Source: Cydia pomonella (taxonomy: Eukaryota > Arthropoda > Insecta > Lepidoptera > Tortricidae). Taken from it: DNA of 64,000 nucleotides. The number at the start of each line of letters is the position of its first letter. Within the stretch, counting starts at the first letter, position 1. This document shows positions 26,371 to 36,622 of the stretch, in pieces. Under the pieces are notes generated by a model. It had not been told where the DNA came from. It did no database searches and worked only from the letters and a program-made list of their open reading frames with translations. The translations under genes were made by a program, and so were the position numbers. The stretch lies in the NCBI RefSeq assembly GCF_033807575.1, contig NC_084721.1:4216001-4280000 (forward strand). The letters run 5' to 3'.

Positions 26371-29300
26371 GTAATTGCTTGGGATTTCTGTGTTTGTTTT
26401 TGTTCAGTTTCATTGTGCCTTTTATTATTCTTGAGAAATAAGTACTTTACTTAGATAAAGTGATAGTACCTGCGCGACCGAGCTTCGCTCGGTTATAACT
26501 ATTTATTGTAATATGGTGGTGTATAGGTGATAATCTTAACTACATTTTTTACTAAATTAAACTTGTCTAAAACAATTAAAAATTAAAAAATTATATATAA
26601 ACTTGAACATATAAAAAAAAAAGTTAATCACCGGGCGAGAATCGAATCCGTAACACTCGTTTCTAGCAGTCCGCGTCTTAATCCGCTAGGTCAAACGGAC
26701 AGTGGCCGGCAACACGAAATTACCGACCATATTCTGCGTCGAAAGAAAAACGCATGAAAACTCGAAAACACGCGTTTTCCCAAACATAAGACTAATCTAG
26801 ATCGATTGTATACCCCCAAAAACCCCCATATACCAAATTTCTGCGAAATCGTTAGAGCCGTTTTCGAGATCACAGAAATATATATATATATATACAAGAA
26901 TTGCTCGTTTAAAGGTATAAGATTTAGATAGTAATTACTTACGCTGAATTCTAAAATGGATAGGTATTAATTTCTGAATTAGTGATAGTGATTATTAGTA
27001 TTATTACGTTACTGCGTACAGTCCGTGCCTACCCTAGAGCAACAACATTCTTGTATTATCATGTCATGACTTTTGTTATTGTTATCTGAGTGATAAACAA
27101 ATGCCCGGTTCAATGTTGTCGAACTTTGTTTACGGTCGTCGAAGCGGAACGATACGATATTCTGTTAACGTACCAAATGAGAACGACTTGTAAAGAGTCC
27201 GCAGCAAGCTCGGTTCTCCATACAAACGTAGTTACGCTCTCATCTTAAAACGACTAGCTATTAGATTGCTCTGAAACTTTGTACTTACAATAGGATAAGG
27301 TATATCTAGGGCTGTAATTAGTTTATGTAGCTACAGATACCACAGTTAAAATAAAAACCGGTCAAGCGCGAGTTTGTTTTACTCGCGCACCGAGGGCTTC
27401 GTACAAACCTTGAATTATCTCGTGTAACTATAGAGGCGAAAATCTTTTGATCTGAAGTACCTGTACTAAGAATAATTGTGTACAGCGCCATCTATCGGCA
27501 AATTTTCTAACTAAATTACACGATGTTTTATTTGAAATAATCGGACGGACAGACAGACATGACGAATCTATAAGGGTTCCGTTTTTTGCCATTTGGCTAC
27601 GGAACCCTAAAAAGGTGTGTTGAATGTAATCTCATCGAAATTTCAAGTGGAATGAACACACGCAAAGTTGGTTAAATTGCATACTGAATTCGGTTTTTTT
27701 TTTGTTAAAAAAAAAGTTACCAAGATAGAGGTCTGATTATATTTTTCCTGTAAAATTTATAGTAATGTTAATATTATGTAGAAAACCCATAATTTTTCTT
27801 CGGAAACTTCGGAGATAAAGGGGCAAAAAAATACTTTAATGTGCCCGGGTTGCCGTTTTTCTTAACTAAGTATTCCAAATTTCGTCGTTCTCGAGTTATT
27901 TAGAGATGTGACAGACAGACAGACAGACAGAGTTGCACCATAAGGGTTCCTTTTTTACCTTTTTGGTACGGAACCCTAAAAATACAGCGAATCTAAGATT
28001 TTCATACAAAACTTGTTGTCGCTCTATTTAGTTTGTTTTATAAGGTGGAGCAATACAGGGTGTTTATTTAGTCACCTGCAATAATTTACGGGGTGTATCT
28101 ATAAGTCATACTGATTATTGCAGGTCACTAAATAAACATCCTGTATAAACTAATTCCTCATGTCATTGTAAGTGTAGTTTCATTATAATCCACACGTCGT
28201 TTTAAAATGAGAATGAAACTCCGTCATACAAACAAATGTGAAGGTAAAATTCGGCCGAGCTTGCCGGGGACTCTTAAGGGAGTTCTTCTATAATAGTTCG
28301 TTTTTTTAATAATAGAAAAAAGGTAAACAATCTTGACGTGTGTTTATTTTATAGAAAAACGATTTATATAAATCAGTAACTATTATTTATGAAAGAAAAA
28401 TAATGTAAATAATCGTAAAAAGGCTCGCCAAAATCGCTTACCTTCTTTCTAATGATAAAAAGCGGACTATAGTTAACCCAAAATCGCGGCAAACAAAAAG
28501 TCTAATGCTCAACGATTCGAATTACCTATTCGCACACCTATTCGTTTTACAGTACATAATATATGACTCTTTAAATTTTCGACATAGTTACATAATGTGC
28601 TAATTTACGCACTAGTGCGAAAAAGTAGCACCATATGTACTGTAATAGTACATTACGATACAAGTGCGAAAAATAGGAAATGCGAAACGAGTGGCGATAA
28701 ATTAAGACACGACCGAAGGGAGTGTTTTAAATCGACACGAGTTGCGAATTACCTATTCGCACATGTATCGTACAACGTTTTACAGTATACTTACATATGG
28801 CCGTTTAAACTTTAAATGTTCGACACAGTAACGTAATATGCTAATTTTCGCACTAGTGCGGTAAAGTAGCACCATATGTACTGTAAAATACTATTTACTG
28901 CGAGTCAACAAAAGTAATTTAAACTAGAGAATACGTTAAAGAAGAGAATCATATAGAACTATCTATTTGCTTCGTCCTCTCGACCCATCTCGACCACGGC
29001 GGTACGTGAGTAGTCAAATTTATTATAGTTGACTAAAGAGTTTCGAAATAGGAATATATATGTTGAGTCGGGATCGTAGTGAAACAAGTATGAGATTTCA
29101 GTTTAGTATACGAAGCCTTAATTCAACCGAGCCGAATTCAATAGCGAGGATTGTATTTGTATGAGCCAAAACGAAAGCTAGAGAAATAGAATAATTTACC
29201 AGCCTAAAGTCGTATTGATAATGGTATTCCCTATTCGCTACGTGCACGACTGTCACGCCACCTAGCATCTGCAAATCTAGCGGAAAACGACACATCACTA

Positions 29301-31966
29301 CATCCTATAAAACGTCCTCAACACTCAAAAATTACTGAACAGATTTTCATACGGTTTTTACCTATGGATAGAAGAACGATTCTTGAGGCGATTAAACCTT
29401 TTAATACGTTAAGGTTTTATGTGTATATTTTGTTAAGGTTTTTTGTAAAATTGGTTGAAATATGACGATGTTTACTAACGATGTCGGAAAAAATCCGCAT
29501 AGGAGCTTTAATCAAAAACGCTGCCTAATTAGTTTGAGCTATAACAACAAAACGTAGGTAGGTTTATCCCTCTCTCATGGATCTACAAAAAAGTCTGCGA
29601 TGGTGTATGTCTATCTTTTAAGGATAACTTGCTATACCTATTTTTAACATCTACAAAAAAAATACCTAATATGTGGTATTTGTAAAGCTTTTTACATGGA
29701 TACAATATTAATTAAATACGTTATTTGTAGTGAGCATTTCATTAAGATTATAATGGTACCTTACACCATACAATTAAAATGAATATCTTAAGAGATATCG
29801 TAAATTAAAAATTCCATTTCGTGCATATATAAGTAATTTGTACGAAATGTTAAATATGCTAACCTCGGTTAGTGCCATTTATCACCACCGCTTGCGCTGC
29901 GATCGCTTTGCTATACCCCCACCATGCACTTCGTACGTAGCCAATAGGTAGTGTAGGTATTTCTTTCGGTATTAACAAAATGTAAACAAACCACAATACC
30001 AATAACCATAAGGTATTTTATTGGACAAGAATATTATTCTTCAAGTCAATTAATTAAGCTCGATGTATCAAAACTTACAGAAGATTTACTACCTACGATA
30101 TGTTTATCTACTCAACGTAACAATGAAGCTGCTATAATTGTGATATTTCGTTAATAGGAATATATCGAGATAATTTGATTAATTAATAATAATATAGTTC
30201 TGTAATATTTGCTATTTTAGCCCTGGTAAAGAACCTAAAACGAGACGGATCGAATGTTTCATAATTTTAGGGTAGGTAAATGAAAACATTACACGATTAA
30301 ATTTACGAAGTTGTGAAAAATAGAACTCATCATATGAGATAGTATGGTAATGGTAATGGTTTCTACGAAGTTTTCTTGTTTATGTTTTCAGAATCGGGAG
30401 CCCGTATTCCTGCCGTCGATGTGTCCAGTGGACCAGCTCTACTACCCTGGCGACCAGAAGGACGACTGGATTTGTGACTGCCGGCCGTGTAAGTCTATAC
30501 ATACTTACAATCAGTGGCGGATTGGCCCTAAGGCCCTATAGGCCCGGGCCTAGGGCGGCCATATATTAGGGGCGGCAGTCTATATGACGGGTGCTGAGAA
30601 AGGGGCGGCAGTTCTTATTACAGGGCCTGGGGCCGAGGGTGGCTGCAAATCCGCCACTGGTTACAATAGGACTAGACATCATCATCTTCCTTGCGTTGTC
30701 ACGGATTTTATTTTTCCAACGGCTTAATTGACGTATGCACTAGTTTTGCCGAAAGCGACTGCCATCTGACCTTTCGACCGTGGAAACTAGGCCTTATTGG
30801 GTTTAGATTGGTATCCTCACGATGTTTTCCTTCACCGAAAAACGACTAGTAAAATATAAAATGATACTTATAGGTATCGTACATGCAGTCACGGACTTTA
30901 ATTGTTGAGCCATTGAGGGTTTATTTTACATTGGAGATGTCATAGCGTTAGTATTAACGACCAAATCAGCTTGAACCTTAGATGGGTCAAGAATTAACGT
31001 CTGTGACTGTACATAAGTTCCGACAAACTGATTGTTACGAGACGAGGTTTGAACCAGCAACCCCCGGATTGAAAGTCGCACGTTCTTTCCGCTAGTCTAC
31101 CAGCGCTCTAGGACTAGACATGAAATACATAATAATGAAAAAGGCAATCCCTTGCGAGAGCTTCTTATAAGTGTCTAATTTTGGCTCTTCTCCAGAAAAT
31201 ATCGGCATCGGCATCAGAAAACGCCAAACGAAAAGAAAGAATGAATCGAGATAAGGGATAACAGATGCTACTCTATTTCCATACATGTTATTTGTTTCGA
31301 TTGGCGTTTTATACTCGTAATCAAGGGTTGTCAGATTGTCACCTTGGTTAGACCCATGAGACAAAATGTATGAAACCTTGAAACATTATTTAGAAAATAA
31401 GGCTTTTTTGTGAAGGAAAACATTATAAGCGAACTTACTTCAATATCGATTTTCCCCGTATAAATGTTTACTTACCAATTTTTACTTATGCCAAAACCAG
31501 GCGTTCCCTTTTAATCACGCTCAAGTCAACCGCATTATTTTATGAGCTATTATACCGAAAGCCAGGCTTTCTAGGTTAAACTTACTTTTATTTTCCAGCG
31601 TACCTCTACCACCCGGCGACCGACAGATGCTGGCCGGCCTACCGCCGAGGCCCTTGCAAGGAGAAAGAATACCTCATGCTACCGTCGAACACCTACATCC
31701 CTGCCTGCGTACCGAACCCATGCTTAGTAGACTCCTACGTTCCATGGAACAGGAAATGTCAACAATTGGGCGTGACGACCCCCTGTGCACATTTGTACCC
31801 TAACTCAGCAGCGCTAGGCGTAAATGCTACTACTTTACGTATTGACTGTGTAAAGTTAAATATTGAGTCGAGATTCCTTGAGCCAGCTGGTCAGTTGCCG
31901 GTGACGGTTGTACCTTGCCCGCCGGGATGCAAAAGAAGTATAAATGGGAAATGTACTAATAATTAG
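26248..31966 (+). CDS. secreted cysteine-rich DUF4789-like protein (3 exons)
   Basis: Exons 26248-26370, 30392-30488 and 31599-31966 (196 codons) are joined by GT-AG introns in compatible phases. Exon 1 begins with a probable signal peptide, MCSLSIKLTCFLLIARSCGQ. The mature part has the spaced cysteines and motifs of insect DUF4789 proteins: FLPSMCPVDQLYYPGD, WICDC, YLYHPATDRCWPAYRRGPCK, LPSNTYIPACVPNPC, then further cysteines ending PPGCKRSINGKCTNN. The function of the family is unknown; the signal peptide and paired cysteines imply an extracellular, disulphide-bonded product. The stop is TAG. The long first intron (about 4 kb) is filled with transposons. Family assignment is by recalled motif pattern only. 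Confidence 0.85.
26620..26925 (-). repeat. tRNA-derived SINE in DUF4789-like intron 1
   Basis: On the minus strand it has 'ctagcggattaagacgcgg' and 'acggattcgattctcgcccgg', like A and B boxes, followed by a body ending in a (TA)n run near 26880. This is a different family from the SINE at 22.7 kb. Confidence 0.6.
27353..27985. repeat. two adjacent copies of repeat G
   Basis: 27353-27615 runs from 'aaaaccggtcaagcgcgag' to 'tacggaaccctaaaaa' (reverse of the 24 kb copy). 27660-27985 is a second, related copy ending 'ggtacggaaccctaaaaat', with a (gaca)n-like run at 27910-27930. Confidence 0.55.
28053..28147. mobile_element. short palindromic MITE
   Basis: 'atacagggtgtttatttagt' with 'cacctgcaataat' faces 'attattgcaggt' with 'cactaaataaacatcctgta'. 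The arms are about 35 bases each with few mismatches. Confidence 0.75.
28255..28490 (+). repeat. dispersed repeat E, second copy
   Basis: Same order of motifs as the copy at 14085-14400: 'aaaaaaggtaaaca', 'cttgacgtgtg', AT-rich centre, 'taccttctttctaatgataa'. Confidence 0.5.
28546..28888. mobile_element. composite of palindromic MITEs B-A-B
   Basis: Family B copies at 28546-28645 and 28779-28888 flank a family A copy at 28654-28772. The B copies end in ctgtaa(aa), and A starts a few bases after the first. The order A then B is also seen at 21.7-21.9 kb, so the two families tend to travel together. Confidence 0.65.
28889..30391. other. intron sequence without recognised elements
   Basis: This is the distal part of DUF4789-like intron 1. 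It is AT-rich, and short open frames on the minus strand near 29100-29300 lack domain features. Confidence 0.4.
30392..30488 (+). CDS. DUF4789-like gene, exon 2
   Basis: Acceptor tgttttcag; product NREPVFLPSMCPVDQLYYPG to CDCRP; donor CCGT|gtaagt. GC content rises within the exon compared with its flanks. One base carries over to exon 3. Confidence 0.85.
30530..30660 (+). repeat. small GC-rich repeat in DUF4789-like intron 2
   Basis: It starts 'atcagtggcggattggccct' and ends 'tgcaaatccgccactgg', a near-inverted pair around 'gcccgggcctagggcggcc'. Foldback elements with ccagtggcggat ends are common in insects. Confidence 0.55.
30683..31110 (-). repeat. tRNA-derived SINE interrupted by a nested MITE
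   Basis: Same family as 22665-22997, with the tRNA-like head at 31030-31100 in degraded form. The body is split at 'cgtacat' by the insertion at 30886-31009. Confidence 0.7.
30886..31009. mobile_element. MITE nested in a SINE
   Basis: Ends cagtcacggactttaattgt and tcaagaattaacgtctgtgactg are inverted. Comparison with the uninterrupted SINE at 22.9 kb shows the insertion point. The flanks 'tacatg' and 'tacata' suggest a short target duplication. Confidence 0.7.
31599..31966 (+). CDS. DUF4789-like gene, exon 3 (terminal)
   Basis: Acceptor ttattttccag; it codes most of the cysteine-rich domain. The stop TAG is at 31964-31966. A possible polyadenylation context (attaaaattaagg) lies about 45 bases downstream, with no perfect AATAAA. 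Confidence 0.88.
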
Positions 31967-32587
31967 AACGGACAAACTCTTTGTTGTAACTTGTTACTGC
32001 CTATTAGTACTATTAAAATTAAGGATAGATATATTAGGTAGGTATATGTTTTATATGATTAATACATAGTTGGTTATTAGTCAAAAGTGAATTTTCGTTT
32101 TATTTCTGTCTTGTCTGTCTGCAAACTTTTTTGCTTCGACCCCTCGAAAAGGAGTGAAGGGGTTGCCATACATCAATATTCCTTAAATATTCTTTAATGA
32201 TGGAACTTTCCTGATATCATTCAAACTTATTAATTCAGTCACCCTGCACGTAAAACCTTGCACCGTATGGCACCGCCGCGAAGTCTCATTGGCAACCGCG
32301 GCGTCCCCTGGTAACCATGGCAACAACACCACCCTATACCACCACATGTCATTCCCTTTATTTACCAATTATTTCACTTGACATCAGGCGTCCGTGCGCA
32401 TCATTAGTGCCGATAAATATCTAATTCTAATCTATGTGCGTGACCATCAACTTTCAGTGTTTTGTGACCTTTAAAATGTAGGTTCAGTCGTGTTTCTGAT
32501 AGGTTATGACTAGGAGCTGTATTTGTTAAAGTGTTTTCGGTCGAAAGTGAAGTGCAAAGTTTAATCTCAATTAGGATCGACATAAAA

Positions 32588-32603
32588 ATGGGGCTAAAAT
32601 GCA
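32588..32603 (+). CDS. possible very short first coding exon (MGLKC)
   Basis: The ATG in 'aaaaATGG' is followed by four codons (Gly, Leu, Lys, Cys) and a strong donor, TGCA|gtaagt. Upstream, an initiator-like TCAGT lies at 32456-32460, and a palindromic 'ggtaaccatggcaac' resembling an RFX X-box lies at 32310-32324. The start Met-Gly-x-x-Cys would suit N-myristoylation plus palmitoylation if the next codon begins with A and gives Ser or Thr. No second exon was found downstream, so the call is tentative. Confidence 0.25.
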
Positions 32604-32709
32604 GTAAGTTTCAGGGACATTTTAATATTTACATGTTTTTTTAAAGATGTTTAAACTTTTTTCTACCATAATTTTATTAATCTATGAATTAAAAACCCGC
32701 TTAATTATT

Positions 32710-32835
32710 AGCTTTTCGGTGAAGGAAAACATCGTGAGGAAACCTGAACACATCTGCGAAGAAATTCAAAGGTGTATGTGAAGTCCCCAATCCGCATTGG
32801 GCTAGCGTGGGGACTATAGCCCGAGCCCTCTCATT
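32710..32835 (+). repeat. SINE body fragment
   Basis: Contains 'ttcggtgaaggaaaacatcg', 'tgaggaaacctg' and 'tggggactatagcccgagcc', typical of the 3' bodies of moth SINEs. The first motif is shared in reverse with the SINE at 22.7 kb. The tRNA head is missing. Confidence 0.6.
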
Positions 32836-33649
32836 ATTATTATGAATTTAAAAAAAATATTGTAATACGTTTGTGAATCTGCAAAAGCTATAGTTACTGA
32901 ATCTAATCCGAATTCTGAATCCTTTATCTCCCATTGAGAATCCTCCAGCTTAGTTGTCGACCCAGAGCTCAGTGTGATCAGCTGTGGTAGTGGGTTGTGT
33001 CGTCTCAGGCAGCTCCTTATCCTGATGTTGACCGTGTAAATCTATGTTATATATGTTACGGGCAACTTAATAAGTCCGGTCAATAAGTCGGCAATGTAAA
33101 TATTCGTCGACTAGTGCCTACCCACAACCCAAGCATTAATGGGCTTACTGGGGGACTATTAGGTCCATCTGTGTTAAATTCTGTAATATTTATTTGTTAT
33201 ATTTGTTCTGTGGGTGTTTTCTACGTATAGAAGTATACACGGTGTATTTATCTTTATACGTATGTATAGTAAACACCCCTATAATGGAACAGGCACCAGT
33301 AATGGGATGGTATGGACAAATCCTGTAAAACAAGTATTCACCATCAGTTTTTAATCGCTGGCAACATTTTACCATAAACAAGAGCCAAAGAGCTGCTTTA
33401 GTTTAATATTTCATTGATATTTGTTAGTTTGAAAATTAATGGCGCCATACATCCCATGACTGGAGTAAAAAACCATAGTTTTAATTGGTTAATAATATTG
33501 AAACCAATTGCAGTAGCTTTCATTAAATACATAGAAAACATAAAGGACGAATTGGACATTCTATTTTTAAAGCATAAAGCGGTAAAAAAATTACAGATGT
33601 CGGTGAAATATCAAAAATACTCCAAATTTTCTCTTAAATAAATAATAAT

Positions 33650-33905
33650 AAATAAATAAATAAATATTATAGGCCATTATTACACAAATTGACTAAGTCC
33701 CACAGTAAGCCCAATAAGGCTTGTGTTGAGGGTACTTAGACAACGATATATATAATATATAAATATGTATAAATACATAGAAAACATCCATGACTCAAGA
33801 ACAAATATCCATGTTCATCACACAAATACATGACCTTACCAGGATTTGAACCCGGGACCATTAGCTTCGTAGGCAGGGTCACTACCCACTAGGCCAAACC
33901 GGTCG
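33650..33905 (-). repeat. tRNA-derived SINE (Metulj-like)
   Basis: On the minus strand the head reads 'ggcctagtgggtagtgaccc' ... 'atggtcccgggttcaaatcc', followed by 'tggatatttgttcttgagtc' and an AT-rich tail with '(aaat)n' at 33640-33665. The pattern matches abundant butterfly SINEs; the name is from memory. Confidence 0.65.
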
Positions 33906-33979
33906 TCAATTGTCCGATATGATTGGTGCCGTTAATATATATGGTCTCCTAGTACCCATTGTACAAGCTTTTCTTAGTT

Positions 33980-34105
33980 TGGGGCATAGGGAAATATAAG
34001 TAAAGAAAGATTGGTAACTCCATACATCTGTTTTCTTACCAGAACGCGAGTTATTTCGTAGTCGACATGTATTAGCGTCAAGTAGCGGAATTTATTAATT
34101 TATCA
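33980..34105 (+). mobile_element. fragment of the 21.96 kb element
   Basis: 'aagtaaagaaagattggtaa', 'ctccatacatctg', 'cttaccagaacgcgag' and 'tttcgtagtcgacatg' repeat the left arm of the element at 21955-22400, truncated here. Confidence 0.55.
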
Positions 34106-34565
34106 ATATCTCTGGTTTGTCCCAAAAAATATTTATTTACCTATTTATAGTTCGTGCCATCGACGTGCAGATTTCTCAAATCTAACCTTTAATAACGAGA
34201 CATTACGAGTAAGGCACGCGTCTTCGTGAATGACACGATCTGTATTCATTGTCGATTTATTTATAGGTAGTAAAATAGAACATAATTAACAATAAAGTAT
34301 AGAGTTCCGTCCTCAAATAGGAACATAAGGGTATCTGGTCGAGTTTCGCCATTTATTACATTTTACGACACTTATTGTTTCTATCTTATCTAGGCATTCA
34401 ATAATAGATGCAGGCGTAGCGGCAAAATATCGCCTTTTAGAAAATCGATTTCATCGCTACGAGTGCATTAAGTGCATATGACTATGCCTAACAACTAGAT
34501 ATAATAGAGGTAAAACTACTTCTACCTATAATACGAGTATTATATTTAGAGCATTCCTCCGGAAT

Positions 34566-34640
34566 TGCAGGCGTACGTAGACTACGGTGACTGCTTACCA
34601 TCAGGCGGACCGTATGCTTGTTTGCCACCGACGTACCGTA
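34566..34640 (+). repeat. dispersed repeat D, 3' end only
   Basis: Contains 'tgcttaccatcaggcggacc' and 'gtatgcttgtttgccaccga'; only the last 75 bases of the unit. Confidence 0.65.
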
Positions 34641-34764
34641 AAACGACCCAGCTGTAGTCCAACTCCAAAAGCTCCCGACTATGGATTAAAATTAACTCGA
34701 ATAACTTCGTACAGGCACACACTACTATTTGAATGTCGTATGTTGTATGGCAAAATAACCTGTA

Positions 34765-34947
34765 CCCCTAGTGTACATTTATTCTATGGCGTAACGTGAC
34801 GTACGCGTTTGCGTTAAGTCTGTTTTTGTATGGGATTTTGAGTTTCCAAAACGTTCCGCTTGGCCCGCTGTTCTTAATTCCCATACTAAATGAGACAACG
34901 CAAACGCGTACGTCACTTTACGAAATCAAATAAATGTACACAAGGGG
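34765..34947. mobile_element. 183-bp MITE with long inverted ends
   Basis: The left arm 'cccctagtgtacatttatt' then 'gtgacgtacgcgtttgcgtt' is matched in reverse by 'aacgcaaacgcgtacgtcac' then 'aataaatgtacacaagggg'. The arms are about 55 bases. No target duplication was recognised. Confidence 0.75.
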
Positions 34948-35399
34948 CTCTGATCACTACACCTTATACTCGTAAACGCAATTTATTTCGTTTATAAGAA
35001 TTAATTTTTTCACCATATCAGCTCGTTAAAGCTCTATACTCCAAAAGGACGGATATGATTTTAACAGTAGATACATAGAGGGTAAAACATACTCGTAGAG
35101 GTTTACGTTTTCAGGGTGAGTAATTATCTAGCTCATAACGTTTTAACGCTATTACATGACCGGTCCATTTCATTTTCATAAACTAAAAAACTCATTATTA
35201 TTTACTACTTATGTAAATTGTTTTTTTAAAGTGACAAGTTTATGAAGCTCACGAATAATGTGTTGACTCTATTAAATAAATATCAATAAACCTTATACAT
35301 ATAGGTTATCGATCATCAATTAAACTGTACTCGAGCACTAAGAAATTAGAATTTTATTATTAATCACCTTACAACTGGCCATTATTCTGTAATCTCGCG

Positions 35400-35660
35400 A
35401 CTGGTGGGGTTATTTCCATATAATCGCGAGCACGGGCGCGCTCGCCGTATCGCGATTGACTGCTGAAGTGCTGACCCTTAGGCTGACCCCATTTCTCACC
35501 GGGTATTGGGCCACCTTGGGCCCTTGCTCCGAGTTTTTGCTGACCGAATTATTTGACCACCCGATTAGAGGAAAGGTTGGAGGGAAATCGACGAATGCTG
35601 CCCAGACCAAATACGAGCACAGTATAGGGATAGGTCAGCAGAAATTATATCTTATATAAA
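35400..35660. other. unassigned sequence, possibly an old retroelement
   Basis: 'gactgctgaagtgctgaccc' with 'ttaggctgacc' recurs as 'gactgctgacccttaggctg' at 35991, so this stretch and the segment before the LINE may derive from the same element. Open frames on both strands here lack recognisable domains. Confidence 0.35.
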
Positions 35661-35670
35661 TAAATTATCC

Positions 35671-35750
35671 CTCTGGTGTTGCAGGTGTACATGGGCGATA
35701 GTAATCGCTTACCATCAGGCGATCGTCTACTTGTTTGCCTCCTATATAAT
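35671..35750 (+). repeat. dispersed repeat D, diverged 3' end
   Basis: Shares 'cgcttaccatcaggcga' and 'acttgtttgcctcc' with the other copies but is more diverged. Confidence 0.5.
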
Positions 35751-35984
35751 ATATTAACAGTAACGAATAGGTAAAATAACTAATCACTTCAACATATAAA
35801 CTTATAAAGAGAGTAAATGAATTACAAGGTTTGTTATTGTTAGTACTAACTAAGGTACTATTATTATTATATAAGGTTTAGCATAGTTGTGAAAGTGATT
35901 TTAAAAATGGCTACTTTATATCTACTAAACTAGAAACATTTCATAGGTACCGTCAAGTGGGGTAAGGGGGGACAGATAGGGTAA

Positions 35985-36566
35985 CAGTTTGACTGCTGAC
36001 CCTTAGGCTGACCGTTAATTACACGGTTGGTGAAATTATTTATGATTTCCAGGAGCGAAGGAAGGTTAGACCTAGACCATTAAACGAGATGCTCTGAAGG
36101 CCCGAATACTTACAGCCTTAACATATCACTACGTAGTCTTCACACTTCGGTGTGGGCGAGCACTGCAGACCAACATTGACTACTGCAGTCATACAACTGT
36201 GGTCGCACGAGCGGGAGGGCGAGCCCAGTTCCCGCACCCAAGAAATATGATGCAGTCGCTGGGCAATCAATGTCTTTGATTCGCAATACTCGAGTCACAT
36301 ATATTGCTGGTAGAACCTATTGCTGCTTAGTTTTTGTGGGTCTCTGAGTTACTCGTGTAATAGTGACGTCGTACAAAACAACAGGGGAAGGCCCTCACGC
36401 CCTCAGCAAGGTGGTCTAACGATTTGGTCAAGATTAATATAGCCGTTGGATAAGGGGTTGGATATGTTGATCCTTGGGTGGATCATTCTCCAGATTTGTG
36501 CCTGCGTCTAAACTCCGTCAAACATATTAAATGAAATTCAATTCTATTCTATTCTATTCTATTCTA
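35985..36566 (+). mobile_element. 5'-truncated non-LTR element ending in an (attct)n tail
   Basis: A moderately GC-rich, non-coding segment resembling a retroelement 3' UTR ends in about six repeats of 'attct' at 36540-36566. A short-period tail like this is typical of CR1/Jockey-group 3' ends. The next LINE starts within a few bases of the tail. Confidence 0.5.
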
Positions 36567-36622
36567 TGAAAAGTCTGACGGAGTTGTGTCTGACCGCAGT
36601 CATATAGTCAGTCTACCCTCGG

